Below are positions 21,520 through 29,662 of a DNA stretch of 34,408 bases, piece by piece. This stretch comes from Fen-330 sp050008465 (GTDB lineage: Bacteria; Acidobacteriota; Terriglobia; Bryobacterales; Bryobacteraceae). The translations under genes were made by a program, and so were the position numbers. Every line of letters starts with the position of its first letter. The stretch's first letter is position 1. Where the stretch lies: the NCBI GenBank assembly GCA_050008465.1, contig JBEKMO010000057.1, positions 1 to 34,408 of the forward strand, in the 5' to 3' direction. The notes beneath the pieces were generated by a model. It saw only the letters and a list, made by a program, of their open reading frames with translations. It made no database searches and had not been told where the DNA came from.

Positions 21520-22020
21520 CTATGACTGTTGAGAAGAACGAGCAGTAGGCTCAGCGCGGACCAGCGACTGGAACTTCTCAATCCCTCGGAGGGGAGCGAG
21601 CTCGGAGTCTTCCCGGGCCTCCTCCGCATTCCCGGGCGAGAGTGCGATGCAGCGCTCAAGATCCTTGAGTGCCAACTGTTGGACCTTTTCCTTCCCGGCG
21701 CCATCGGCGCTCCCGGCCTTCAGCGAATACGTGCAGGCCCGGTTGTAAAGCGCGTCCGCGAAGTCGCTGTCGCCCGACTAGCCCTGCTGGGTTGCTGCGT
21801 CAAGGAAGGCGCCGAGTACCTCGATGGACTTGTCGTACTGACGCAGTCTGCCGTACAGCCGGTCCAGGACGATGTGGAAGCTGCGGTGGGTTGCGAAGTC
21901 CTTCCGAAACGCTTCCAGGCTGTTGATGTCCTCTTGGAGGGAACCGCGGGAAGCCTCTCGGCGGGCGAGGTCTTGGAGAGAGTCATTAGTGTCCCCGCCC
22001 ATTGGCAGACTTCGTCCCAT
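21520..22020 (-). pseudogene. TPR-like gene interrupted by an in-frame TAG
   Basis: ATG at 22020 with GAGGGAGA just upstream opens a frame of 80 codons (LQEDINSLEAF, FHIVLDRLYGRLRQYDKSIEVL) that stops at TAG 21780-21778. Reading past it in the same frame gives 85 more good codons to a TAG at 21520-21522: DFADALYNRACTYSLKAG, LALKDLERCIALSPGNAEEARE and GIEKFQSLV. This is the usual ending of a TPR array: an ALYNxAC-type helix, a LxDLExxIxLxP unit, and a terminal 'xFQxL'. The composition on both sides of the TAG is clearly protein-like, so this is either one gene with a recent nonsense change or two overlapping pieces of one. It diverges from the kinase-patatin gene. A sequencing error at one base would also explain it. 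Confidence 0.7.
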
Positions 22021-22039
22021 TCTCCCTCAAAGCACTCCC

Positions 22040-22069
22040 TTGACAACGCTTGGCGTCGCTGGCTAGAAT
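22040..22069 (+). promoter_or_regulatory. Sigma-70-type promoter for the kinase-patatin gene
   Basis: TTGACA at 22040-22045 and TAGAAT at 22064-22069 are separated by 18 bases, a near-consensus pair. The predicted start of transcription is near 22076, giving a 60-base leader to ATG 22136 or 125 bases to ATG 22202. It lies directly upstream of the ribosome-binding site of the divergent TPR gene. Confidence 0.65.
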
Positions 22070-22135
22070 GCATCATCAAGTGCTTGAGTATTTTGACCGA
22101 TGCTCAGGGCGTCCGGCACTTCTTGCGCCTAGTCC

Positions 22136-24982
22136 ATGTCGCTAGGTCTAGTGAACACGCCTTTTCAACATTTGGGCGCGTTGAGTAGTGGGGTAACGCG
22201 AATGCAGGCATCCGACAGACCACTCGAGCATTACCACCACCAAACCCTATTCGATCCAATCAGTACACTCCAGCTCGCCAATGCGCGCCTAGCCGAAACC
22301 CCGGACTCTGCGGCAGCCCACCTCCTCGCATTCATGTCACACGCTGAACTCTTCGGCCGCAGGCACCAGTCCCAAAACAAGAACGCCGCAGAAGAGCACT
22401 ACAAGCGTGCCATTACTCTCGACCCTTCGCTTGCTCTCTTTCCCAACCGATACCAATTCCAGGAACTCATCGGCGTGGGCGGTTTCTCCTACGTCTTCAA
22501 GGTTGATACCGGCGGCACGCCGCAAGCCCTAAAGCTCATTAAGCCCTCCATTAGTCTCGGCGGTGATTCCTGGCTACAACTTGCCAGTGTTCTCGGAGCC
22601 CTTTCGAAAGTCGACTCTGCCGGAATAGGGAAGCTTATCTCCGTCAGCCAAGAGCCAGGACCTCCCTTCTACTACACTCTTGAGTACGGCCCCTCCGCGT
22701 CGCTCCGGGACTGGATCGCACTCAACACTCCATCAGACCTCACCAGTCTCCCACAGCGCGGGATTGATTTCTACAGAACAGTCGTCGAGATAGCGTTGCG
22801 TGCCGCGCTCGCTCTCAAAGCCGCCTATGACAACGGCGTCCTACACCTTGACCTGAAACCTGAAAACATCCTCATTGCACCTTACGATGATCCACCCACC
22901 ATCACAATCATTGATTTCAACCTGTTAACCATACAGCGTGCGGCCCTTTCCAGTCTCAGCCTTGGCGTCTTCCAGAGTTCCATCAAGTACCTCGCTCCCG
23001 AAGTCCTCTCCAATGTCAGCCTCGCGACAGACCGCTCAGACATTTACTCTCTTGCGTTAGTCATCATCGAGATGTTGGGCGGCACGGTCGATCCTGGTGG
23101 AACGTTTGACATTCTGACCCGCCTCGCGAATGACGAACCACGTCTCGGGGTCCTTTTGATCCGTTGCCTCCACAACAGTCCCTCCGGCCGCCCGGAGCAC
23201 TGGGCAGCCGTCATTGACGCCCTCAAGTCGATACGTGAAGAACTCCTTGAACGAATCCACACCATCAACTCCATTCGGCCAAAACTTGATCGCCTCAAGC
23301 AACTACTTCTGCCAGATGTCTCCGATTTGGCGATTTTCTTAACCCACCTCATGAGAGGTAAACACTGGCGCCAGGCAGAAATAGGTCTTGGCTTCATAGT
23401 ACCCCTATTCCTCACTGGTCACCTCGTTAGGCAACTCATTACAGCGATTCAGACTTTCGGCGTCCGCACCGCCTTTCTTCCGTGTCTTTTTGCCGCCCTC
23501 TCGTTCACGTGGCTTTCATTCTACTACTTCATACGGCTTTCCTGTAGAGTGCAGTATTACAACTATTCCATTGGTGTAGCCACGCGATTCATCGTGGCTT
23601 GGGCGTATTTGTTCCCTGTCCTGTGGGGCGCGACGCATTATAACCTCTGGCCTATTGGCGCTGCCTTCGGCGTGCTTCTCGTGGCAATTAACAACTTGTT
23701 GATCTTGAAGTATTTGACTCGGGTGCCCAGTCCTTCGGGAGCTGTCTTCACAGGAAACAGAGAGTTTTTGACCGTTGCCTTGAGGGGCTATGCTGTCAGT
23801 GCGTTCTTCTATAGCGGGAGTCTGGCCATATCCGGATGCTTTCTCGAAGCGATAGAGAAATCATATCCCCATGATCTACTACCCTTCTTGTTCAATTGCG
23901 TCTTGGCTGGCGCGTGTGTTGCTGTTAACGTAATGCTACAGTTCACAAAGGTCTCCGCGGGCAGTGCCGGAAAGATCGTGAGGGGTGTCGCGCTGGAGAC
24001 GGCGCTACGCGGGAAGTGGGGCCATATGCCGTTGAGCGAGTCAGCGAATATTGCGTGCCGCAACAACCCTGTTATCATGGAGATCAAGCGATGGGCGGAG
24101 ATGCTACGAAGGGGTCAGAGTCTGGCCGGCCTCCCGACTAAGGTTGGTCTTGTGATCGAGGGCGGCGGTATGCGCGGTGTATATTCAGGCGGCGTGCTTG
24201 TCGCTCTCGAGAGCCTCGGTCTGAAGGACGTGTTCGATGAGGTCCATGCAGAATCAGCTGGGGCGATCAATGCCTGCTATTTTTTGGCATCCCAAACTGA
24301 ATTCGGCGCGTCCATTTATCTGGATGACTTGTCGCGACCGGAGTTTATAAACTTCCTTCGGATCAGGCGTGTCCTGGATATGGACTACTTGGACTGGGTG
24401 ATGAGTGAGCCGAAGCGCCTGAACGTGGATGCTGTGAGGAACTCACGAACGCGCTTGTTTGTGTCCCTCACCGATGCTTCGAACGGTCAGACCCGAAGGA
24501 TTGACGTTAGCAAGGAGAACTTGGATCTGCGGGTGGTTTTGAAGGCGACAGCCGCCATTGTTCCTTTGTATAACTCGGCCGTAGAACTTGATGGCGCTCG
24601 GTACGTGGACGGTGGTATTGCCAACCCCGTTCCGGTGCGAGACGCAATCGATAGTGGCTGTACGCACATCTTGGTTTTGTTGACGCGTGGCACGAGGTAT
24701 ACTCCGAGAGGCTTTAACAGGCTGGAGCGTTTTTGTGTTGACCGTCTTCTGAAAGGTTGGAGTGAGCGTTTTGTCGAAGTGTTCTACTCAGTGAGATGGC
24801 GGAGGTACAACGAGGCACGTCAAATAGCGTTCGGGACTAACGTGGTTGATGCGAACGTGAAGATGGCGGTCATTTGTCCTGATGAGATGACACCACGGGT
24901 TTCGCGATTGACTCGCCGACGGTCGGAATTAGTGGCCGGGATGGAGAGTATGAGGGTGAAGACTCTGCAGATATTCGAGTGA
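22136..24982 (+). CDS. Kinase-membrane-patatin fusion protein, 948 aa
   Basis: This rare multi-domain protein has, in order: a short TPR-like helix pair (~42-100; AEEHYKRAITLDPS); a eukaryotic-type Ser/Thr-kinase-like domain (~106-370) with glycine loop IGVGGFSYVF, Lys133 (ALKLI), HLDLKPEN with Asp239, DFN with Asp260 (Asn for the usual Gly) and YLAPE; about six hydrophobic spans (~415-605); and a patatin domain (~668-935) with oxyanion motif GGGMRG (676-681), Ser707 in A-E-S-A-G (first Gly of GxSxG replaced by Ala) and Asp825 in VDGG. The catalytic residues of both halves are present. Patatins are phospholipases; combined with a sensor-like kinase at the membrane, a regulated membrane-damaging effector is plausible but unproven. 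The start could also be ATG 22202. Codon use and GC differ from the neighbours, and tatD 3' ends bracket the segment, so it was probably acquired. Confidence 0.88.
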   Translation: MSLGLVNTPFQHLGALSSGVTRMQASDRPLEHYHHQTLFDPISTLQLANARLAETPDSAAAHLLAFMSHAELFGRRHQSQNKNAAEEHYKRAITLDPSLALFPNRYQFQELIGVGGFSYVFKVDTGGTPQALKLIKPSISLGGDSWLQLASVLGALSKVDSAGIGKLISVSQEPGPPFYYTLEYGPSASLRDWIALNTPSDLTSLPQRGIDFYRTVVEIALRAALALKAAYDNGVLHLDLKPENILIAPYDDPPTITIIDFNLLTIQRAALSSLSLGVFQSSIKYLAPEVLSNVSLATDRSDIYSLALVIIEMLGGTVDPGGTFDILTRLANDEPRLGVLLIRCLHNSPSGRPEHWAAVIDALKSIREELLERIHTINSIRPKLDRLKQLLLPDVSDLAIFLTHLMRGKHWRQAEIGLGFIVPLFLTGHLVRQLITAIQTFGVRTAFLPCLFAALSFTWLSFYYFIRLSCRVQYYNYSIGVATRFIVAWAYLFPVLWGATHYNLWPIGAAFGVLLVAINNLLILKYLTRVPSPSGAVFTGNREFLTVALRGYAVSAFFYSGSLAISGCFLEAIEKSYPHDLLPFLFNCVLAGACVAVNVMLQFTKVSAGSAGKIVRGVALETALRGKWGHMPLSESANIACRNNPVIMEIKRWAEMLRRGQSLAGLPTKVGLVIEGGGMRGVYSGGVLVALESLGLKDVFDEVHAESAGAINACYFLASQTEFGASIYLDDLSRPEFINFLRIRRVLDMDYLDWVMSEPKRLNVDAVRNSRTRLFVSLTDASNGQTRRIDVSKENLDLRVVLKATAAIVPLYNSAVELDGARYVDGGIANPVPVRDAIDSGCTHILVLLTRGTRYTPRGFNRLERFCVDRLLKGWSERFVEVFYSVRWRRYNEARQIAFGTNVVDANVKMAVICPDEMTPRVSRLTRRRSELVAGMESMRVKTLQIFE

Positions 24983-25152
24983 TTATCTTTGTGAGCGAGT
25001 CGGAGATCTCTTGCGGGTTTGTGTTCACCCGATGGGCGGGCTTAGACGGGGAGCGAGTTGCAGCGCAAATCGATTGGAGGGGAGGGTGAAGGAAGCAGCT
25101 GCTTGCCCCGCAGACTGCAGGGAATGGCAGAGAGGGCGCCCGTTGCGCGACC

Positions 25153-25215
25153 CTGGACCAGCTCGCGGCTGCCACGACCGAGAACGTTCGGCGCCCGTTT
25201 GGCGCTGGCTTGTAG
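25153..25215 (+). pseudogene. Remnant copy of the last 20 codons of tatD
   Basis: The frame reads LDQLAAATTENVRRPFGAGL then TAG; the true tatD ends LDQLAAATTENFQRLFAAGL then TAG. By hand count 54 of 63 bases agree (ends of tatD at 21317-21379). No upstream part of tatD is present. The stop codon is embedded in the same kind of 7-bp repeat as at tatD. The stretch 24983-25152 before it holds nothing I recognise. Confidence 0.8.
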
Positions 25216-25273
25216 CCCGCAGCTCGTAGCCCGTAGCTCGTCGCCACGGGCCACAATCCACATGCCACAGGCC
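25207..25273. repeat. Hairpin built from 7-bp repeats (copy 2)
   Basis: Five units of the type (G/A)GC(T/C)(T/C)G(T/C) occupy 25207-25241; four units of ACAxxCC type (ACGGGCC, ACAATCC, ACATGCC, ACAGGCC) occupy 25246-25273. The two halves are roughly inverse complements, so this is a heptad hairpin like the one after tatD, but longer and more diverged. It ends two bases before the earliest start of the polyprenyl synthetase gene. Confidence 0.75.
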
Positions 25274-25274
25274 G

Positions 25275-26297
25275 ATGCTAGACTTAAAAGCATCCATGGA
25301 GTCCGGCAACGCTGGGATTTCGATGACGTCGCGGGAGATCGTCGGGCTGGTTGAGGCGGAGTTGCGGCAGGTGGAGCGGGAGATCAGCCTGGAGTGGATC
25401 GCGTCGGTGGATGCGATCACCACCATCGGCCTGTATTTGCAGGCCAGCGGCGGCAAGCGGCTGCGTCCCATGCTGGTGCTGCTGGCTTCCAAGCTGATCG
25501 GCGACGGGGGAGAGAGCGCCATCCGGCTGGGCGCGGTGGTCGAGATGATCCACAGCGCGACGCTGGTGCACGACGACATCATCGACGACGCGCGCACCCG
25601 CCGCGGCCGGCCTTCCACCAACATCAAGTGGGGCAACCACACTTCGGTGCTGGCGGGCGACTGGCTCTACATGCAGGCCTTCCAGATCGCTTTGCGCGAG
25701 CGCAACTTTCACATCCTCGACCTGCTGATCGGCGTGACGCAAACCATGGTCGAGGGCGAACTGCTGCAACTCCAGCGCATCGGCTCGATGGAGGTGACCG
25801 AGGCGGACTACATGGACCTGGTCGAGCGCAAGACGGCCGACCTGTTCTCGACCTGCGCGCGGCTGGGCGCGATCGTCGCGGGCGCCGATTCGGCCACCGA
25901 GGACAAACTCGGCGAATACGCCTGGAACGTGGGCATGGCCTTCCAGCTCATCGACGACATTCTGGATTTCACGGCCCACGAGAATGTGCTGGGAAAGCCG
26001 GTGGGCAACGACCTTTGGGAAGGCAAGGTGACGCTGCCGCTCATCTACGCGCTCGAGGAAGCCGGCCCCGAGGAACGGCGCATGGTGGCCACGGTCCTCG
26101 AGGACCGCAACTACGAACGCGTACCCTTCACCAGCATCCTGGAACTGATTCGCCGGGGCCGGGGGGTGGAGCGGGTGCGGGAGCGCGCCCGCCTGTTCAC
26201 GGAAAGGGCCCGCGCGCTGATCGGCGAGTTCCCCGAATCCGCGTATCAGCGCGCCCTTTACGCCGTCACCGAATTGGTGACGGATCGCGATCACTGA
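25275..26297 (+). CDS. Long-chain trans-polyprenyl diphosphate synthase
   Basis: The enzyme adds isopentenyl units to an allylic diphosphate to make the C30-C50 side chain of menaquinone/ubiquinone. Both Asp-rich motifs are intact: DDIID (100-104 counted from 25275) and a second LIDDILDF with its usual following Lys in LGKPVGNDLWEGK. GGKRLRP (IPP binding) is at ~59-65. Small residues (Ala, Thr) sit four and five positions before the first motif, which in this family allows long products. The start is uncertain: ATG at 25275, 25296 or 25323 are in frame. The last gives MTSREIVGLVEAEL, the place where relatives begin as I recall, and I think it the most likely. Confidence 0.92.
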   Translation: MLDLKASMESGNAGISMTSREIVGLVEAELRQVEREISLEWIASVDAITTIGLYLQASGGKRLRPMLVLLASKLIGDGGESAIRLGAVVEMIHSATLVHDDIIDDARTRRGRPSTNIKWGNHTSVLAGDWLYMQAFQIALRERNFHILDLLIGVTQTMVEGELLQLQRIGSMEVTEADYMDLVERKTADLFSTCARLGAIVAGADSATEDKLGEYAWNVGMAFQLIDDILDFTAHENVLGKPVGNDLWEGKVTLPLIYALEEAGPEERRMVATVLEDRNYERVPFTSILELIRRGRGVERVRERARLFTERARALIGEFPESAYQRALYAVTELVTDRDH

Positions 26298-26338
26298 AGC
26301 CGGCGTCGCCAAGAGTGGCGGGCCCAGAGGGCACCCCG

Positions 26339-26354
26339 GCACGCTGAAGCGTGC
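26339..26354. repeat. Short palindrome of the GTGGCGCACGC repeat family
   Basis: The arms GCACGCT and AGCGTGC flank GA, followed by GCGCCAC. It shares GCGTGCGCCAC with the elements at 2571 and 6158. Lying 40 bases past the polyprenyl synthetase stop, it may mark the transcript end. Confidence 0.6.
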
Positions 26355-26400
26355 GCCACGGCATTGGAGGGCCCCGATGGTAAAATGAGGTCAAGCCATC

Positions 26401-27603
26401 ATGGATTCACGCCGTAGATTTATCGGGAAGTTCGCCAGCGGGCTGGCTGGGACACTCGCGGTGCCCTCCGGAGTGCTGGGCGCGAACGAGCGGATCCGCC
26501 TCGGAATGGTTGGCCTGGGGGAACGCGGCATGCAGTTGGCGCGCGAGGCGATGGAGTGCCCGGACAACGAGTTGGTGGCCTTCGCCGACGTGTACACCAG
26601 GCGCCTGGAAGAGGCCAAGAAGCTCGCGCCCGGCGCCAAGACGTACCTGGACTATCGCTCTCTGCTGGATGACAGGTCCATCGACGCCGTGCTCATCGCG
26701 ACGCCGCAGCACCTGCACTGCGAGCAATTCCGCGCCGCGCTCGACGCCGGCAAGCACGTCTACCAGGAAAAGACGATGGCCTTCACCGTCGAGCACGCCA
26801 AGCGCATGCGCGCCGCGGTTCAGAAGGCCGGCAAGCGCACGGTCCAGATCGGTCACCAGTGCTGTTCCTCCGGGCAGATCACCGATGCCGTGGATTTCAT
26901 GGCCACCGGGTACGCAGGCAAGCTCACCGCCATCCTTGCGCACATGTTCCGCAACACGCCGCACGGCAAGCCGCAGTGGAGCCGGCTGGTCTACCCGGAC
27001 ATGACGCCGGAGAGCATCGTTTGGGATTCCTTCCTCGGCGAGGCGCCCAAGCGCCCGTTCGACGCCAACCGCTTTCTCAACTGGCGGTTTTTCTGGGACT
27101 ACTCGGGCGGCAACTTCCACGAAAACATGTGCCACCAGCTTGCCTTCTGGTACAAGGTGCTCGGCCTGGACGTACCCAAGGCGCTCACCGCTACCGGCGG
27201 CATTCTCTTGTGGAAGGACGGGCGCGAAGTGCCGGACACGATGAGCGTGGCCATGGAGCACGCCGAGGAGTTGCTGTTCACCTGGGACTCCGGCTTCGGC
27301 AACAACTATTACGGCGTCACCGAGAACGTGCTGGGCACCGACGGCACGATCTCCAGGGGCCAGCAGATCCGCTATGCGCCGCAGAAGGTGAACCGGCCGG
27401 AGGCCATCGAGATGCTGGGGCAAACCATCGCGCGGAAGAACGCGCACATGCAGAACTTCCTGGATTGCATCCGTTCCGGCAATCCACCGAATTGCCCGTT
27501 CGAGCTGGGTTTCCGCGTTTCCATCGCCTGCCGGATGGCGGTGGAGAGCTATCGAAAAGGCCGAACGGTGCGCTGGGATCGGGACAAAGAAGAAATCGTA
27601 TAG
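26401..27603 (+). CDS. Gfo/Idh/MocA-family oxidoreductase with TAT signal
   Basis: This NAD(P)-dependent sugar/cyclitol-type dehydrogenase has 400 residues. The N-terminus MDSRRRFIGKFASG fits the twin-arginine motif (S-R-R-x-F-x-K), so the folded, cofactor-loaded protein is probably exported. The Rossmann glycine motif is GLGERG at 38-43. The usual catalytic EKP is EKT here (Lys124 kept, Pro replaced by Thr). GGNFHENMCHQ in the substrate domain holds the His region of the active site. TAT-exported family members are abundant in Acidobacteria and Planctomycetes; the substrates are mostly unknown. Its neighbours are the polyprenyl synthetase upstream and, seven bases downstream, an acyl-CoA dehydrogenase, so it may share a transcript with the latter without an obvious metabolic link. 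Confidence 0.92.
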   Translation: MDSRRRFIGKFASGLAGTLAVPSGVLGANERIRLGMVGLGERGMQLAREAMECPDNELVAFADVYTRRLEEAKKLAPGAKTYLDYRSLLDDRSIDAVLIATPQHLHCEQFRAALDAGKHVYQEKTMAFTVEHAKRMRAAVQKAGKRTVQIGHQCCSSGQITDAVDFMATGYAGKLTAILAHMFRNTPHGKPQWSRLVYPDMTPESIVWDSFLGEAPKRPFDANRFLNWRFFWDYSGGNFHENMCHQLAFWYKVLGLDVPKALTATGGILLWKDGREVPDTMSVAMEHAEELLFTWDSGFGNNYYGVTENVLGTDGTISRGQQIRYAPQKVNRPEAIEMLGQTIARKNAHMQNFLDCIRSGNPPNCPFELGFRVSIACRMAVESYRKGRTVRWDRDKEEIV

Positions 27604-27609
27604 ACCGGA

Positions 27610-28752
27610 ATGGATTTCGAATACTCGCCCGAGCAGCTTCAGCTCCGCAAGACGGTGCGTGAATTCGCGGAAGCGGAGCTCGCGCCTCACGTCCTGGAAT
27701 GGGACGAGGGGCAAATCTTCCCGCGCGAGGCGATCCGGAAGATCGGCCAGCTTGGCTACATGGGCTCGATCTTCCCGGAGGACTTGGGCGGCGCGGGGCT
27801 GGGATACATCGAGTACGCGATCATTATCGAGGAACTGGCGCGCATCGATCCGTCGGTGGCGCTGATCGTGGCGGCCCACACTTCGCTCTGCGCCAATCAC
27901 ATTTTCTCCGCGGGCAGCGACGAGCAGCGGCGGCGATATGTGCCGCGCCTGGCTACGGGCGAATGGATCGGCTGCTGGTCGCTGACCGAACCGGAAGCCG
28001 GATCGGATGCCGCCGGCACCCGCACCAGCGCGGTGCGCGAGGGCGACTGCTGGGTGCTGAACGGGGCAAAAACGTTCACCACCAACGCACATGAAGCGGA
28101 GGTTTGCGTGGCCATGGCGGTCACCGATCGCGCCGCCGCCCAGCACGGCATCTCGGCGTTCATCATCGACAGGGGCACGCCCGGATTCCGCCTGGGCCGC
28201 AAGGAGAACAAGCTCGGCATGCGAGCCAGCTCCACCGGCGAAGTGGTCTTCGAGGACTGCCGCCTGCCGGAGTCGCAGCTTCTCGGCCGTCTGGGCGAGG
28301 GCTTCGTCGACAGCCTGAAGATCCTGGATGGGGGGCGCATCTCGATCGCCGCCCTGTCGGTCGGAACGGCTCAAGGCGCCTACGACGTGGCGTTCCAGTA
28401 TTCCCGGCAGCGCCGCCAGTTCGGGCGGCACATCTCCGAGTTCCAGGCGATCCAGTTCAAGCTCGCCGACATGGCCGCATCGATCGACGCCGCGCGCCTG
28501 CTCACGCTCCGCGCCGGGTATCTGAGGGACCAGGGCCGGCGGGTCACCAAGGAATCGGCCATCGCCAAGCTGTTCGCCTCCGAGACCGCGGTCCGCGTGG
28601 CCGAGCAGGCAGTACAGGTGCTCGGCGGGTACGGTTTCATCAAGGACTACCGTGTCGAGAAGTTCTACCGCGACGTGAAATTGTGCACGATCGGGGAAGG
28701 AACCAGCGAGATTCAGCGCCTTGTCATCGCACGCCAGCTCCTCAAGGACTGA
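27610..28752 (+). CDS. Acyl-CoA dehydrogenase
   Basis: This FAD enzyme of 380 residues oxidises acyl-CoA to trans-2-enoyl-CoA, passing electrons to electron-transfer flavoprotein. It has the usual three domains: N-terminal helices, a middle beta-domain with WSLTEPEAGSDAAGT (FAD contact) and a C-terminal helical domain. The presumed catalytic base is Glu363 in GEGTSEIQR, the position used by short/medium-chain and butyryl-CoA dehydrogenases. QILGGYG-like QVLGGYGFIKDY binds the FAD of the other subunit. Its 1-base gap to meaB and the epimerase beyond suggest branched-chain or short-chain acyl-CoA degradation leading to propionyl-CoA. Confidence 0.95.
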   Translation: MDFEYSPEQLQLRKTVREFAEAELAPHVLEWDEGQIFPREAIRKIGQLGYMGSIFPEDLGGAGLGYIEYAIIIEELARIDPSVALIVAAHTSLCANHIFSAGSDEQRRRYVPRLATGEWIGCWSLTEPEAGSDAAGTRTSAVREGDCWVLNGAKTFTTNAHEAEVCVAMAVTDRAAAQHGISAFIIDRGTPGFRLGRKENKLGMRASSTGEVVFEDCRLPESQLLGRLGEGFVDSLKILDGGRISIAALSVGTAQGAYDVAFQYSRQRRQFGRHISEFQAIQFKLADMAASIDAARLLTLRAGYLRDQGRRVTKESAIAKLFASETAVRVAEQAVQVLGGYGFIKDYRVEKFYRDVKLCTIGEGTSEIQRLVIARQLLKD

Positions 28753-28753
28753 A

Positions 28754-29662
28754 ATGTCCGCCTGGGCCGCGCAAATTCTCGGCGGCGACGTGCGCGCGCT
28801 GGCCCGCGCCGCCAGCGCCATCGAGAACCGCCGTCCCGAAGCCCTGGCCCTCATGCAGGAGCTGTTCCCGCGGACCGGGCGGGCGGTGCTGATCGGCGTC
28901 ACCGGGGCGCCGGGCGCGGGCAAGAGCACGCTAGTCGATCAACTGGCGCGCGCGCTGCGCGCCCAGGAGCGCACCGTCGGAATCCTCGCGGTCGATCCCA
29001 CGAGCCCCTTCTCGGGCGGCGCGATCCTGGGCGACCGCATCCGCATGCAGCAGCACCACGCGGATGTGGGCGTGTTCATCCGCTCGATGGCCTCCCGCGG
29101 CACGCTGGGCGGGCTCGCGGCGGCGACCACCGACCTCGCCCTGCTGCTCGATGCCGCGGGCAAGGAGGTGGTGTTGATTGAAACCGTCGGCGTGGGGCAG
29201 GACGAGGTGGAAGTGGCGCGACTGGCGGACCTGACCATCCTGGTGCTGGTCCCCGGCATGGGCGACGATGTGCAAAGCATGAAAGCGGGTATCATGGAGA
29301 TCGCCGACATCTTCGTGATCAACAAGGCGGATCGCCCGGGCGCGGACACACTCGAGCGCGAGGTTCAGGCCGTGCTCGGCCTGGCGGCCCAAACCGGCGA
29401 CTGGCGCCCGCCGATTCTCAAAGTGGTGGCGACGGAAGGCACCGGAGTCGGCGCCGTCCTGGAGGCGGCCCGGAAATTCCAGGAAACGGGCGCGAAGAGA
29501 GACCGCCGCGCGGAGATGTGGCGCCTGCGCTTGCGCGACATGTTGCGCGAGCGTTTGTTGGAGCGGGTGCCGGCCGGCGAGATCGAGGCCGCGGCGGAAG
29601 AAGTGGCGGCGCGCCGCCGGGACCCGTATTCGGTGATCGATGAGTGGCTTAAACGAATATAG
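28754..29662 (+). CDS. meaB: Methylmalonyl-CoA mutase-associated GTPase MeaB
   Basis: MeaB is a G3E-family GTPase chaperone that loads and protects the adenosylcobalamin cofactor of methylmalonyl-CoA mutase. The 302-residue product starts at the ATG one base after the acyl-CoA dehydrogenase stop; AAGGA precedes it. Walker A is GAPGAGKS at 51-58. Further motifs are VDPTSPFSGGAILGDRIRM (switch region, highly conserved in MeaB/ArgK), ETVGVGQDEVEVA and the base-recognition NKAD. The old name ArgK (arginine kinase) is a misnomer. The mutase itself is not in the window. Confidence 0.95.
   Translation: MSAWAAQILGGDVRALARAASAIENRRPEALALMQELFPRTGRAVLIGVTGAPGAGKSTLVDQLARALRAQERTVGILAVDPTSPFSGGAILGDRIRMQQHHADVGVFIRSMASRGTLGGLAAATTDLALLLDAAGKEVVLIETVGVGQDEVEVARLADLTILVLVPGMGDDVQSMKAGIMEIADIFVINKADRPGADTLEREVQAVLGLAAQTGDWRPPILKVVATEGTGVGAVLEAARKFQETGAKRDRRAEMWRLRLRDMLRERLLERVPAGEIEAAAEEVAARRRDPYSVIDEWLKRI

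Noticed and set aside
21529..22188. Plus-strand open frame of 219 codons before the kinase-patatin gene
   Set aside because: It is the antisense of the TPR-like gene, which has a better ribosome-binding site, natural composition and TPR pattern.
26407..28929. Minus-strand open frame of 840 codons across three plus-strand genes
   Set aside because: It crosses the boundaries of the oxidoreductase, acyl-CoA dehydrogenase and meaB genes, all with intact family motifs, so it is a GC-driven shadow.
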